Assembly: GCA_900549775.1 (NCBI GenBank)
Contig: URPR01000001.1
Location: 78,242-142,241, forward strand
DNA length: 64,000 nucleotides
Reading direction: 5' to 3'
Source of the DNA: an uncultured Oscillospiraceae bacterium
GTDB taxonomy: Bacteria > Bacillota > Clostridia > Oscillospirales > Acutalibacteraceae
Shown here: in pieces, positions 16,777 to 24,944 of the stretch
How the letters are laid out: every line of letters begins with the position of its first letter
How positions within the stretch are numbered: position 1 is the first letter of the stretch
Notes under the pieces: model-generated
Told to the model about the DNA's origin: nothing
The model's database searches: none
The model's input: only the letters and a program-made list of their open reading frames with translations
Program-made: the position numbers and the translations under genes

Positions 16777-18300
16777 CTACTTCCAGTATTTCTGGTCTAA
16801 GTTTCTATATTGTACAGCTTCAGCGACGTGCGAGGATTTTATAATTTCGCTGCAGGCTAAATCAGCTATAGTTCTTGAAACTTTTAAGATCCTGTCGTAT
16901 GCTCTGGCGGATAAGTTTAAATTTTCAAAAGCTTTTTTGAATAAAGCTCTAGCATTGTCTGAAAGCTGGCAATGCTTTTCTAACATGTCTGGAGTTATCA
17001 GTGCATTACATGTGACATTGCTGCCTTTGTAGCGATTTGCTTGAATGATTCTTGCTTTATCTACACGTTCCTTTATACTTTCGGAGCTTTCCTCGCCTTG
17101 ATATGTACTAAGCTTTTCAAAGTCAACAGGTGCTACTTCTACCTGTATATCTATCCTATCTAAAAGTGGTCCCGAGACTTTAGAAAGGTATTTCTTTACC
17201 AGTTTTTTACTGCAAATGCATTTTTTCGTAGGGTGACCGTAGTACCCGCAAGGGCATGGGTTCATGGCTGCGATTAACATAATAGAGCAGGGATAGCTCA
17301 AGGTACCATTTACGCGCGATATTGTAACTTTGCGGTCTTCTATTGGCTGTCTAAGGACTTCCATTGAGGCTCTTGCAAACTCAGGTAACTCATCTAAAAA
17401 TAAAACCCCATTGTGAGCTAAGGAAATCTCACCGGGCTTAGGTATACTGCCCCCTCCTGCAAGACCGGCAGGTGATATAGTATGATGGACAGATCTGAAT
17501 GGGCGTTTTTTTAAAAGACTGGTACCTAGGGGCAACAGACCTGCTATGGAATATATTTTGCTTGTTTCTATAGATTCTTCCAAAGTCATGTCAGGCAAAA
17601 TTGATGGTAACCTTTTTGCTAACATGCTTTTTCCTGAACCAGGAGGACCTATTAGTAACACATTATGCCCTCCTGCAGCGGCGATTTCCAGAGCCCTTTT
17701 GGCTTGAAATTGTCCTTTAACTTGTGAAAAATCTAGAAGTTCAAAATTTTCAGCTTTTGTGGTATTATTTAATTTAGCACGAGGAAGGTTCTTTTGTCCC
17801 GTCAAATGCAAAATTAAATTTTCTATATTGTCTGTAGGGTAGGTGTTTATACAGTTGATGACAGCGCCTTCTGCTTCGTTTTCTTTCGGGATAAATGCTG
17901 TGTTTATACCCAATTCTTTGGCTTTAGAAAGCATAGCAAGGGTACCTTTTATGGGCTTAACTTCGCCGTTTAAAGAAAGTTCACCTAAAAAGGCACAACT
18001 ATCTAAGTTCACATTTAGTTGCCCTGAAGCTGCCATGATTGCGATTAAAATTGGTAGATCATAGATTGCACCTTCTTTTTTTATGTCTGCCGGAGCCAAA
18101 TTTATAGTTATTTTGCTTATAGGAAAATCTAAGCCGACATTTTTTATAGTTGACCTAACTCTATTTCGAGATTCTCTAACGGCTGCGTCTGGCAAACCCA
18201 CGATGTCGAAGGCTGGAATGCCTCTGTCTATAGAAGCTTCTACATCCACTATAAAAGCGTCCAAGCCGAAAAGTCCGAGACTTTTTATTTTAGCGAACAT
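16777..18300 (-). CDS. YifB/ComM family Mg-chelatase-like AAA+ ATPase
   Basis: AAA+ ATPase of the ComM/YifB family, which promotes branch migration during natural transformation in some bacteria. Its role in Clostridia is not established. The N-terminal Lon-like S5 domain (MFAKIKSLGLFGLDAF, ending PTDN) is followed by Walker A GPPGSGKSMLAKRLPSIL and Walker B VLFLDELPEF. Next is a sensor/zinc-type region with CPCGYYGHPTKKCICS, then YLSKVSGPLLDRIDIQVEV. The C-terminal helical domain carries LNLSARAYDRILKVSRTIADL. ATG 18300 follows AAGGTGAT. The length, 507 residues, is normal. Confidence 0.92.
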   Translation of the reverse strand: MFAKIKSLGLFGLDAFIVDVEASIDRGIPAFDIVGLPDAAVRESRNRVRSTIKNVGLDFPISKITINLAPADIKKEGAIYDLPILIAIMAASGQLNVNLDSCAFLGELSLNGEVKPIKGTLAMLSKAKELGINTAFIPKENEAEGAVINCINTYPTDNIENLILHLTGQKNLPRAKLNNTTKAENFELLDFSQVKGQFQAKRALEIAAAGGHNVLLIGPPGSGKSMLAKRLPSILPDMTLEESIETSKIYSIAGLLPLGTSLLKKRPFRSVHHTISPAGLAGGGSIPKPGEISLAHNGVLFLDELPEFARASMEVLRQPIEDRKVTISRVNGTLSYPCSIMLIAAMNPCPCGYYGHPTKKCICSKKLVKKYLSKVSGPLLDRIDIQVEVAPVDFEKLSTYQGEESSESIKERVDKARIIQANRYKGSNVTCNALITPDMLEKHCQLSDNARALFKKAFENLNLSARAYDRILKVSRTIADLACSEIIKSSHVAEAVQYRNLDQKYWK

Positions 18301-18412
18301 GTAAATCACCTTTTCTTTAGATGTAAAATCAATAAATAATTCTTATTATATAAAATTTATTATACAATATTTTTAAAATATAATCAATAAAATTTGATAA
18401 GGAGGTTTTCTT

Positions 18413-18973
18413 TTGCTGCACAATAAAATATTATACATTTCCAAAATAGCAATATTTTCTGCTGCTGCGACAGTTTTAGCATTGTTTTCTTTTCCGGTTC
18501 CTCCATTACCAAGTTTTTATAAAGTGAATTTGAGCGATTCGATAGTTATAATAGGAGGACTTGTTTTGGGGCCTTTAGCCGCTAGTTTAATAATACTTAT
18601 ACGAACTGCGTTGGTGCTGCTAGTGAAAGGTACGTCAACTTTTTTTATCGGAAATTTAGCGGATATGTTGTTAAGTTTTTCTTTTGTTATGCCTATTTTT
18701 ATATGTAAGCGTAATAGGACGCTACGCGGAGCAATCAAGAGAGTATGGGCAGGAATTTTTAGTTTATGTATTTTTTCTCTAGTACTTAATTATTTTGTAT
18801 TGGTGCCGTTATACTCAAAAATAGCATCTGTGCCGTATAATGAAATTTTAATTTGTAATAACAATTTACTTATCCAATTTTTATGTGCAGTATTGCTTTT
18901 AAACCTGCTAAAAGGGCTATTGTGCGGAGCCTTAGCTTTATTTATCCATAGAAGAGTATTAAAAGTTCATTGA
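18413..18973 (+). CDS. ECF transporter S component, RibU-like
   Basis: The substrate-binding membrane subunit of an energy-coupling factor transporter. The 186-residue, about six-helix protein has IFSAAATVLALFSFPVP, VNLSDSIVIIGGLVLGP, STFFIGNLADMLLSFSFV and NYFVLVPLYSK, a pattern I associate with riboflavin-type RibU. The energising EcfA/T module is not in the window, as is usual for group II S components. TTG start with GGAGG seven bases upstream. No FMN-riboswitch sequence is visible in the 112 bp upstream, so riboflavin specificity is a family-level inference. Confidence 0.75.
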   Translation: MLHNKILYISKIAIFSAAATVLALFSFPVPPLPSFYKVNLSDSIVIIGGLVLGPLAASLIILIRTALVLLVKGTSTFFIGNLADMLLSFSFVMPIFICKRNRTLRGAIKRVWAGIFSLCIFSLVLNYFVLVPLYSKIASVPYNEILICNNNLLIQFLCAVLLLNLLKGLLCGALALFIHRRVLKVH

Positions 18974-18981
18974 AACAAAAA

Positions 18982-19016
18982 AACATCTCACAGTTTAATT
19001 GGGAGATGTTTTTATA
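18982..19016. terminator. Bidirectional rho-independent terminator
   Basis: ACATCTC (18983-18989) pairs with GAGATGT (19003-19009), with T runs on both sides. It can end the ECF S-component transcript on the plus strand and the candidate 6S RNA on the minus strand. Confidence 0.8.
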
Positions 19017-19045
19017 TAATGATAATTTTTGGAGTTAGGAATTTT

Positions 19046-19251
19046 ATAAAGTTTCCCCGCTTAACCGTAATGTGTACAAAATAACCTGCCTACTAAATAA
19101 ACAGGTGGGTGCCAGCCTATAATTTTCTCGCTCCCTTCATTCAGCTAAAGCTGAGAGGTCTGCAATCCAATAACAGAGCGAAGCTCCCGATAAAAAAGTT
19201 GTAGGGTTAAATAACACAGTCCGCGAATTAAGCAGGGAAATATAATTTCTA
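19046..19251 (-). ncRNA. ssrS: Candidate 6S RNA
   Basis: 6S RNA mimics an open promoter and sequesters sigma-A RNA polymerase. On the minus strand a transcript of about 200 nt has a 13-bp closing stem: TTTCCCTGCTTAA (19240-19228) with TTAAGCGGGGAAA (19064-19052), one G-U. Inside it is a long, interrupted hairpin with GCACCCACCTG and a facing CAGGT, and an apical TCAGC/GCTGA stem-loop. The 5' TTCCCTG, the 3' GGGGAAA and the CACCCACCT block are features I associate with 6S RNA. A promoter lies just upstream and a terminator downstream. A covariance search with the 6S model has not been run. Confidence 0.68.
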
Positions 19252-19257
19252 AATATA

Positions 19258-19285
19258 ATTATATCATAAAATTTCAAAATGTAAA
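19258..19285 (-). promoter_or_regulatory. Promoter of the candidate 6S RNA
   Basis: On the minus strand TTTACA (19285-19280) and TATAAT (19263-19258) are 16 bp apart. Transcription would start near 19251, just before the closing stem of the candidate 6S RNA. Confidence 0.65.
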
Positions 19286-19322
19286 TAGTATTTATAAAAA
19301 ATATATGTGTTTAATGATTTTA

Positions 19323-19613
19323 TTATTGATTTTCTTCATTAACTTCATAAAAATCTTCAAAGTGAGATTCAAAAGTTTTTGCCAGCTCATTTAGTAGATC
19401 TGTATCTTGAACTTCAGCTAAGACTTGCTCACCGTTATCTTCTATTAGTTCAAATATATAGTAACTTGAATCTGAATTTGACTTTTCGTTCTGTGGGAAC
19501 AAAGCATAAAAAAAGCCATTATCGTTTTCTATTGTGTCTAATATTTCGAAAGTGTGTTCTTTCCCATCATCATCTACAAGGGTCATTACGTCAGGAGAAA
19601 ATTCATTTTTCAA
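19323..19613 (-). CDS. DUF1292 family small acidic protein
   Basis: A 96-residue acidic protein of the DUF1292 (YrzB-like) family, whose function is unknown. The recognisable core is PDVMTLVDDDGKEHTFEILD, then ALFPQNEK and YYIFELIEDNGE, a small beta-rich fold. It ends in an acidic helix (LNELAKTFESHFEDFYEV). TTG 19613 is preferred because AAAGGAG lies nine bases before it and the conserved part begins right after. The longer frame to 19661 has no SD. The candidate 6S gene lies directly downstream on the same strand. Confidence 0.8.
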   Translation of the reverse strand: MKNEFSPDVMTLVDDDGKEHTFEILDTIENDNGFFYALFPQNEKSNSDSSYYIFELIEDNGEQVLAEVQDTDLLNELAKTFESHFEDFYEVNEENQ

Positions 19614-19712
19614 GTAAAACAACTCCTTTATAGTTATTACTTTTACTTTAAGATTGTACATTTTATTTTGATTTTAGTCAATAGTATAGTATTTTGTTAG
19701 TGCCTATATTGG

Positions 19713-19817
19713 GGCGGCAGCCCCACAGGATATGATAAATTTTTTATCATACCCTGTGTAACGGTCCATTTAATGGACCGTTTGATGGTTTATAAAATAA
19801 ACCATCTGGCTGCCGCC
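19713..19817. repeat. Three-hairpin cloverleaf element 1
   Basis: The outer stem GGCGGCAGCC (19713-19722) pairs with GGCTGCCGCC (19808-19817), 10 bp. It encloses hairpin A (19724-19758, one A-C mismatch), hairpin B (19760-19782, 10 bp, 3-nt loop) and hairpin C (19784-19806, 10 bp, 3-nt loop). Single bases separate all of them, giving a four-way junction. A second, distal stem GTTAGTGC (19696-19703) pairs with GCACTAAC (19828-19835). It lies between the divergent DUF1292 gene and spoIIIAA. No open frame or transposase is present. Function is unknown. Confidence 0.85.
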
Positions 19818-19902
19818 AACAAATTACGCACTAACTTTTATTTTAGTGTTCTAATATATTTTACTATTTCATATCAATTAGAAAAAGGGAGGGACAAGAT
19901 TT

Positions 19903-20892
19903 GTGGCAACCAAATTTAATGAAGTCATAAGCAATTTAGATTTAGAACTTAGCCGAGCATTGAGCCATTTAAGTAAAAAGGTAAAAAGTGAAGTACAAGA
20001 AATAAGATTACGAATAAATTGTCCTGTTGTTTTGCATTTAGGGGAAAGTATGTATTTTATTTCTAAAGACGGAACTTTAACGAAAGTGGCAGGAGAAAAC
20101 TTATTGATAGCGACAGCTGATAATATAAGAAACACTTTTAACAAAATATGCAATTACTCCGTTTATAGTTACCAAAAAGAAATAGTTAATGGATTCATTA
20201 CGATAAAAGGAGGCCATAGAGTAGGAATTTGTGGAACTGCAATTTACGGCAAAAACATTGAAAACATAAAGGACATAACGTCATTGAACTTTAGAATAGC
20301 TCGATCTATGCCAGGAATATCGGATACTGTTTTAAAGAACGTTAACACAGATTTTTCAGGAATTTTAATAGCAGGGGCTCCTTGTTCCGGAAAAACCACA
20401 TTGCTAAGAGACATTGCAAGGAATTTGTCTATAGGAAAATTTTCGAGTGCAAAGAAAGTAGTTGTTATAGATGAAAGAGGCGAATTTAGCGGAATGTATC
20501 GAGGTGAACCGCAAAATGACTTAGGGTACTGTGACATACTTTATGGTTACTCTAAAAAAGACGGAATAGAGCACAGCATACGATGTTTATCTCCTGAAAT
20601 TATAGTTTGTGATGAAATAGGCAATGAATCTGACGTAAATGCCATAGAGTCCGGAGTAAATTCCGGAGTAGCATTTATAGCGAGTGCTCATGTAAGTGGT
20701 AGAGAGGGAATAACTAAAAAAACTGCACTGAAGGGACTTTTTAGCAAAGGGGTTTTCGACACAGTTGTTTTTTTAAATAAATTATCAAAAAAGTTTGAGA
20801 TTTTAAAAGTTGGTGAAAAAATTGATAAAAGCAATGGGAATTGTAATTTTTTCTTTATCGATGTTAATTCTGGCGTTCACAATATCGCATAG
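19903..20892 (+). CDS. spoIIIAA: Stage III sporulation protein AA (ATPase)
   Basis: Secretion-type ATPase proposed to power or assemble the SpoIIIA-SpoIIQ channel between mother cell and forespore. Walker A is AGAPCSGKTTLLRDIA (Gly158-Thr165), followed by KVVVIDERGEFSGMY (Walker B region), ARSMPG upstream and IVCDEIG plus ASAHVSG downstream. At 329 residues it is the expected size. GTG 19903 has GGGAGGG nine bases upstream. It is the first of eight spoIIIA genes in the standard AA-AH order. Mother-cell sigma-E control is known for the family, but I cannot point to a convincing sigma-E promoter here. Confidence 0.95.
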   Translation: MATKFNEVISNLDLELSRALSHLSKKVKSEVQEIRLRINCPVVLHLGESMYFISKDGTLTKVAGENLLIATADNIRNTFNKICNYSVYSYQKEIVNGFITIKGGHRVGICGTAIYGKNIENIKDITSLNFRIARSMPGISDTVLKNVNTDFSGILIAGAPCSGKTTLLRDIARNLSIGKFSSAKKVVVIDERGEFSGMYRGEPQNDLGYCDILYGYSKKDGIEHSIRCLSPEIIVCDEIGNESDVNAIESGVNSGVAFIASAHVSGREGITKKTALKGLFSKGVFDTVVFLNKLSKKFEILKVGEKIDKSNGNCNFFFIDVNSGVHNIA

Positions 20893-21328
20893 GTTTACAT
20901 TGAGAATTGAATTTCTAAAAAGCTGTTTGAATTTTCTTAAATATTTAGAAAACGAGATAAGTTACAGCAAAGATACAATCTATGATATATTGAAGCGATA
21001 CCCAGATAATCATACCATACAGAGCTTCTTGGGAAAGTGTTGTGAAAATATAGAAAAAGGAAATGATTTTAATAAATCCTGGATTTTGGCTTTAGATGAG
21101 GTAAAGAAAGATTTTAACTTAAAAAAAAGCGACTTAAACTTTTTAGAAAATTTGGGTAACAATCTGGGCAAAAGCGATGTGGATAGTCAACTGTCATATT
21201 GTGAACTGGCTTTAAACGCATGTAATTTAAATTTGGCGGAATCTATTGAAGAGAGAAATAAAAAAAGTAAACTTTATTGTAATTTATGTTTACTTTCCGG
21301 AGTAACTTTTATTTTACTAATTTTGTGA
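20822..21328 (+). CDS. spoIIIAB: Stage III sporulation protein AB
   Basis: Mother-cell membrane protein of the SpoIIIA complex, distantly similar to GspF-type secretion proteins. The N-terminal transmembrane segment (IKAMGIVIFSLSMLILAFTI) is followed by a helical domain with FLKYLENEISYSKDTIYDIL and a second hydrophobic segment at the end (LLSGVTFILLIL). TTG 20822 gives a 168-residue product whose start resembles other SpoIIIAB proteins, with GGTG upstream. It overlaps the end of spoIIIAA by about 70 bp, so the two are read in different frames and coupled. ATG 20834 is a possible alternative. Confidence 0.88.
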   Translation: MIKAMGIVIFSLSMLILAFTISHRFTLRIEFLKSCLNFLKYLENEISYSKDTIYDILKRYPDNHTIQSFLGKCCENIEKGNDFNKSWILALDEVKKDFNLKKSDLNFLENLGNNLGKSDVDSQLSYCELALNACNLNLAESIEERNKKSKLYCNLCLLSGVTFILLIL

Positions 21329-21370
21329 TTTGACGAACGAGCTTTGATAAAAACTGAAGGAGAAAAGCAA

Positions 21371-21565
21371 ATGGATGTAGATTTAATTTTTAAAATAGCA
21401 GCTATAGGCATTATTGTTGCGGTTTTAAATCAAGTACTTATTCGCTCAGGCAGGGAAGAACAAGCCATGATGACTACTTTGGCCGGTCTCATAGTGGTTT
21501 TAATGATGATAATAAAAGAGATTGATGTTTTGTTTAAGACAGTAAAATCAATTTTTGGTTTATGA
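21371..21565 (+). CDS. spoIIIAC: Stage III sporulation protein AC
   Basis: A 64-residue protein with two transmembrane helices, part of the SpoIIIA complex in the mother-cell membrane. It starts MDVDLIFKIAAIGIIVAVLN, followed by the conserved SGREEQAMMTTLAGLIVVL block and a short cytoplasmic end. ATG 21371 lies about ten bases after GAAGGAGA. The longer frame upstream adds nine residues without an SD. Size and position between AB and AD are typical. Confidence 0.93.
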   Translation: MDVDLIFKIAAIGIIVAVLNQVLIRSGREEQAMMTTLAGLIVVLMMIIKEIDVLFKTVKSIFGL

Positions 21566-21610
21566 TATTTAAAATCAAATTTATTAGGCTAACATGAAGG
21601 ACTAAAACTT

Positions 21611-21997
21611 ATGAATTTAATTAATATAATAGGAATTGCAATTGTTTCGGCAATTTTGTCGCTTACTTTAAAACGGCACAATCCGGAATTTTCGATGGCT
21701 ATAAATATTATGTCAGGGATTATTTTGGTTTTGGGAATACTGTCGAACGTTTTGCCGAGTGTAAATGAAATAAAAAGCCTGATATTTAATACAGGCGTTC
21801 CGTCAGAATACATATCCATACTTTTGAAAAGTCTAGGAATAGCATTTTTTACTCAATTTTCGTCTGATGCATGCATTGATGCTGGACAAACAGCGCTTTC
21901 TTCTAAAGTGGAACTTGCCGGTAAGGTCATGATTTTAATAGTATCCTTGCCGCTTCTGAAGGAAGCTGTGAGTGTAATTACTAAGCTGTTGAGGTAA
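21611..21997 (+). CDS. spoIIIAD: Stage III sporulation protein AD
   Basis: Membrane protein of 128 residues with about four hydrophobic segments (MNLINIIGIAIVSAILSLTL, INIMSGIILVLGIL, and VMILIVSLPLLKEAV at the end). FFTQFSSDACIDAGQTALSS is the conserved family block. It is related to AC, and both are thought to form part of the membrane ring of the SpoIIIA channel. GAAGGA precedes the ATG by about ten bases, and its stop is three bases before the spoIIIAE start. Confidence 0.94.
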   Translation: MNLINIIGIAIVSAILSLTLKRHNPEFSMAINIMSGIILVLGILSNVLPSVNEIKSLIFNTGVPSEYISILLKSLGIAFFTQFSSDACIDAGQTALSSKVELAGKVMILIVSLPLLKEAVSVITKLLR

Positions 21998-22000
21998 AAA

Positions 22001-23140
22001 ATGAAAAAGATAGTGTTTATTTTATTTTTATTTTTTATTGTAAAGCCTGCTTATTCCGGTGCTTTTTGCGCAAATGAAGAATTTTCAAAAATTTATGATG
22101 AACAAGTAAAATCAACAGGTGCAGATAAATTGAAGGATTATTTACCTGAAAAAACGCAAGATGATTTAAACAGTATGGGACTAGCGGATTTAAATCCTAA
22201 AAATTTCGAAAAACTAAAGCCGGAAAGTTTCTTTAATTACTTTTGTAGTGAATTTAAAAATCAGGTACCTGAAATTTTAAAAACTTTGAGCGTAACTGTA
22301 GGAACTATAACGATAGCTGCATTTTTTGATGGAATGAAACTATCTTTAAATAAAAGATCAATCGATAAAGTCTTGAACTTCGTTTGCGTGCTGGTGATTT
22401 GCATAGTATTTGTAAAGTCTGTGGTTACAAGTATAGTTGTGAGTTCTGGTGTTATAAAGGCAGTTTCCAAATTTTTGCTCAGTTACGTGCCGATAATGGT
22501 AGGAGTGATGTGTGCAACAGGACAGAATGTTCTGGCGGGATCTTACTCTTTACTGATGCTAACTCTAGGGGAGTGTATGGCTCAAGTTATGACGAAATTT
22601 TTAATGCCAGTTTTAAATATTTTTTTATCTATAGGCATAGTTTCTGCACTTTCAGATGGACTAAATCTTTCCGGTGTTTGCAAGAGTTTTTCAAAAATAT
22701 GTAAATGGGCTTTGGGGTTTATATCGACGCTGTTTGTGGGAGCACTTGGAATACAAAGTATAGTTGCTGGAGCAGTGGACAGTGTAGGTTCAAGGGCATT
22801 TAAGTTTGTGATAAGCGGATGTATACCGGTTGTAGGTAGCGCCTTAAGCGATGCATTTCTTACAGTGCAAGGTTGTGTAAAGCTGCTTAAATCGAGCGTG
22901 GGAGCATTTTTTTTGTTAGCAATTATCCTTACTTTTGCTCCGATTTTTGTAAAGTGCGTAATGTGGAATTTTTTGTCTACACTTTGTGCGGGCATAGGGG
23001 AGGCTTTTGGCATTGTACCTATTAACAAGATTTTAAAGAACATATCTGATGTTTTAAATATTTTAATAGCGGTATTAACTTGTTTCGTAGTAATTTTGAT
23101 TATATCGACAGTTATAGTGCTGAATACAAACCCTTTTTAG
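22001..23140 (+). CDS. spoIIIAE: Stage III sporulation protein AE
   Basis: Polytopic mother-cell membrane protein of 379 residues in the SpoIIIA complex. A signal-like N-terminal helix (MKKIVFILFLFFIVKPAYSG) is followed by an extracytoplasmic domain (about residues 21-105). Seven or so hydrophobic segments come next, with SYVPIMVGVMCATGQNVLAG and SRAFKFVISGCIPVVGSALS as conserved motifs. Permease-like topology is described for the family, but a substrate is not established. The ATG lies three bases after the spoIIIAD stop. Confidence 0.95.
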   Translation: MKKIVFILFLFFIVKPAYSGAFCANEEFSKIYDEQVKSTGADKLKDYLPEKTQDDLNSMGLADLNPKNFEKLKPESFFNYFCSEFKNQVPEILKTLSVTVGTITIAAFFDGMKLSLNKRSIDKVLNFVCVLVICIVFVKSVVTSIVVSSGVIKAVSKFLLSYVPIMVGVMCATGQNVLAGSYSLLMLTLGECMAQVMTKFLMPVLNIFLSIGIVSALSDGLNLSGVCKSFSKICKWALGFISTLFVGALGIQSIVAGAVDSVGSRAFKFVISGCIPVVGSALSDAFLTVQGCVKLLKSSVGAFFLLAIILTFAPIFVKCVMWNFLSTLCAGIGEAFGIVPINKILKNISDVLNILIAVLTCFVVILIISTVIVLNTNPF

Positions 23141-23158
23141 ATTTTGGGGGAATGATTA

Positions 23159-23644
23159 ATGACGGCTTTGAAAGAATGGTGTTCCTTGCTGTGTATTTCT
23201 ATAATAATTTCAGCTGTATTGGAGATTATATCGCCTGGCAAAAAGATGGAAAAAATTTTGAAACTGGTAATAAATGCATTAATTTTATGTATGCTTATTT
23301 TGCCGTTGAAGAACATAGCTAAAGATATTCATTTAGACTTTAAAAATAGTAAGAACTTTAATATAGATGAAAAAAATTCAAATTTTCAAGATATGATAAA
23401 AGCCCAAAGCAAAGAGTTAGCTGAAAAGAAAATAAAAGAAACAGTATGTGATATTTCGAATAAAGAAAATATAGTGACAAAAAAAGTTGATATATTTATG
23501 GATACAGATAAGGACAACTGCATATGTATTAGTAAGATTATAGTTTATGTTAATGAAGGAAGCTTGAAAAAGAGGGGTGAGTTAGAAAAGATACTGTCAA
23601 AAAAATTGGAAACGTCTGTAGAAGTTTTAGGAAGTGATAATTGA
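23159..23644 (+). CDS. spoIIIAF: Stage III sporulation protein AF
   Basis: A 161-residue protein with two N-terminal transmembrane helices (CISIIISAVLEIISPG and LVINALILCMLILPL) followed by a soluble extracytoplasmic domain. The end of that domain (INKEN-like, then LEKILSKKLETSVEVLG) resembles the ring-building fold of AG/AH-type proteins. Family role: part of the SpoIIIA complex, less well understood than AG and AH. ATG 23159 has GGGGG eight bases upstream. TGATG overlap with spoIIIAG. Confidence 0.92.
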   Translation: MTALKEWCSLLCISIIISAVLEIISPGKKMEKILKLVINALILCMLILPLKNIAKDIHLDFKNSKNFNIDEKNSNFQDMIKAQSKELAEKKIKETVCDISNKENIVTKKVDIFMDTDKDNCICISKIIVYVNEGSLKKRGELEKILSKKLETSVEVLGSDN

Positions 23645-24219
23645 TGGATGATAAAAAAAGTAGCTTTCTGATAGGAAAATTTAAAGAGCTTTTCTCTCAG
23701 CAGGATAAATTAAGAAAATTTATAATAGTTTTAGGAACTGTGGGTATAGCGTTGATATTTGCATCAAGTTTTTTAAAACAGAACACCGAAAAAAAGGCTG
23801 TTGAGACTAATTTACCAGGTAATATGGAAAGTTATGCTAAGAATTTAGAAGAAAACATAAAAAGTATAGTAGCTGAAATTAAAGGAGCAGGAAACGCTAA
23901 AGTTTTAGTAACGCTTGAAAGTTCACAGCAAACAATTTACGCCACAGAACAAAAAAAGAACAAAGAGGCTACTCACGACAACATGGACGGGGAAACCAGA
24001 AAAATAAAAGAAAGTGATGATATTGAAACAAAATACATAAAAATAAAAGATGCAAATGGAGCAGAACAGGCGTTGTCTGTTACGCAGTTGCAGCCTTCGG
24101 TTAAGGGTGTGGTTGTAGTTTGTGAGGGAGGTGATAACAAAGAGGTGCAGGAAAAAGTAAGAGATGCTGTAAAAACAGCTCTAAATATTACATCAAAAAG
24201 GGTTTTTGTAACTAAATGA
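23644..24219 (+). CDS. spoIIIAG: Stage III sporulation protein AG (ring subunit)
   Basis: Forms a large ring in the intermembrane space of the mother cell-forespore channel. One transmembrane helix near the N-terminus (FIIVLGTVGIALIFASSFL) is followed by a beta-rich ring domain: GAGNAKVLVTLESSQQTIYA, then LQPSVKGVVVVCEGGD and VRDAVKTALNI near the end. Length is 191 residues. ATG 23644 was preferred over TTG 23641 because AGGAAGTG fits better. The start overlaps the spoIIIAF stop by one base. Confidence 0.94.
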   Translation: MDDKKSSFLIGKFKELFSQQDKLRKFIIVLGTVGIALIFASSFLKQNTEKKAVETNLPGNMESYAKNLEENIKSIVAEIKGAGNAKVLVTLESSQQTIYATEQKKNKEATHDNMDGETRKIKESDDIETKYIKIKDANGAEQALSVTQLQPSVKGVVVVCEGGDNKEVQEKVRDAVKTALNITSKRVFVTK

Positions 24220-24239
24220 TTTAACGGAGGATATTAAAA

Positions 24240-24821
24240 ATGGGTTCGAAAAAAAGACATATTATATTGGCAGCATTAGTGCTGTCTTTAGCAACAGCTG
24301 TATATTTGAATTGGCAATTCTCTTCAAACAAAGAGTTAACTTCGACTGATAGCATTATGTCGACCAAAGAGCTTGGTCAAGCACAATTTGTGAATAATTC
24401 TCAGAAATGTGAGGCTAAACCTGAAAACTCTGAAGCAGACAAGGATAATGCAGAAGAAAGCAAAGAGTCATCAGATTACTTTAATAAAGCTAAAACAGAA
24501 CGCCAAAAGGCTAGAGACGAGGCTACAGAGTCTATTAAAGAGATTTTGGAAAATGCTAAGTCATCTGAAGAAACAAAAGCAGAAGCCGTAAAAAAAGCTA
24601 CGGAGATTGCTCAGAAAATAGAACAAGAATCTAACATAGAGAACCTCGTAAGAGCTAAAGGGTTTAGTGAATGTTTGGCTTTTCTGCAGAATGATGAGTG
24701 CAGCTTAGTGGTAACAGGTGCTGAATTGAATGAAAGTTCAGCAATATCTATAAAAGATATAGTTTGCGGTCAAGCAGGCATATCGAGTGACAAAATTAAA
24801 ATAATAGAAGCTAAGAGCTGA
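24240..24821 (+). CDS. spoIIIAH: Stage III sporulation protein AH
   Basis: Mother-cell membrane protein whose extracytoplasmic YscJ/FliF-like domain binds SpoIIQ of the forespore. It has one transmembrane helix (HIILAALVLSLATAVYLNW, about residues 6-24), then a Glu/Lys-rich linker (about 40-105) and the C-terminal ring domain (ECLAFLQNDECSLVVTGAEL to the end). At 193 residues it is typical. GGAGG precedes the ATG. Its TGA stop (24819-24821) lies within the distal stem arm of the cloverleaf element that follows. Confidence 0.94.
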   Translation: MGSKKRHIILAALVLSLATAVYLNWQFSSNKELTSTDSIMSTKELGQAQFVNNSQKCEAKPENSEADKDNAEESKESSDYFNKAKTERQKARDEATESIKEILENAKSSEETKAEAVKKATEIAQKIEQESNIENLVRAKGFSECLAFLQNDECSLVVTGAELNESSAISIKDIVCGQAGISSDKIKIIEAKS

Positions 24822-24832
24822 TTTTTTAGATT

Positions 24833-24944
24833 GCGCGCCAGCTCAATTTGTTTTTCGAGAAAAAACAAATTATTATCTTTTCCGTATTGAAAAGATAATC
24901 AATAACCGAGCGAAGCGTTCGCTCGGTTATTGGCGCTGGCGCGC
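24833..24944. repeat. Three-hairpin cloverleaf element 2
   Basis: Outer stem GCGCGCCAGC (24833-24842) with GCTGGCGCGC (24935-24944), 10 bp, all paired. Inside are hairpin A (24845-24871, 11 bp, A+T only apart from one G-C pair), hairpin B (24872-24899, 11 bp) and hairpin C (24900-24932, 15 bp with a 3-nt loop). Linkers are 2, 0, 0 and 2 nt. A distal stem AGCTGA (24816-24821) with TCAGCT (24948-24953) includes the spoIIIAH stop codon. It sits between convergent genes with no other terminator visible, so it may serve as one, although no T run follows it. Confidence 0.87.

Noticed and set aside
19046..19251. Structured RNA on the plus strand instead of the minus strand
   Set aside because: The promoter (TTTACA-16-TATAAT) and the 6S-like sequence blocks read on the minus strand only.
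19046..19251. tmRNA, SRP RNA or RNase P RNA in the same gap
   Set aside because: None of their conserved core sequences (tag frame, GGAAG tetraloop region, or GAGGAAAGTCC) is present.
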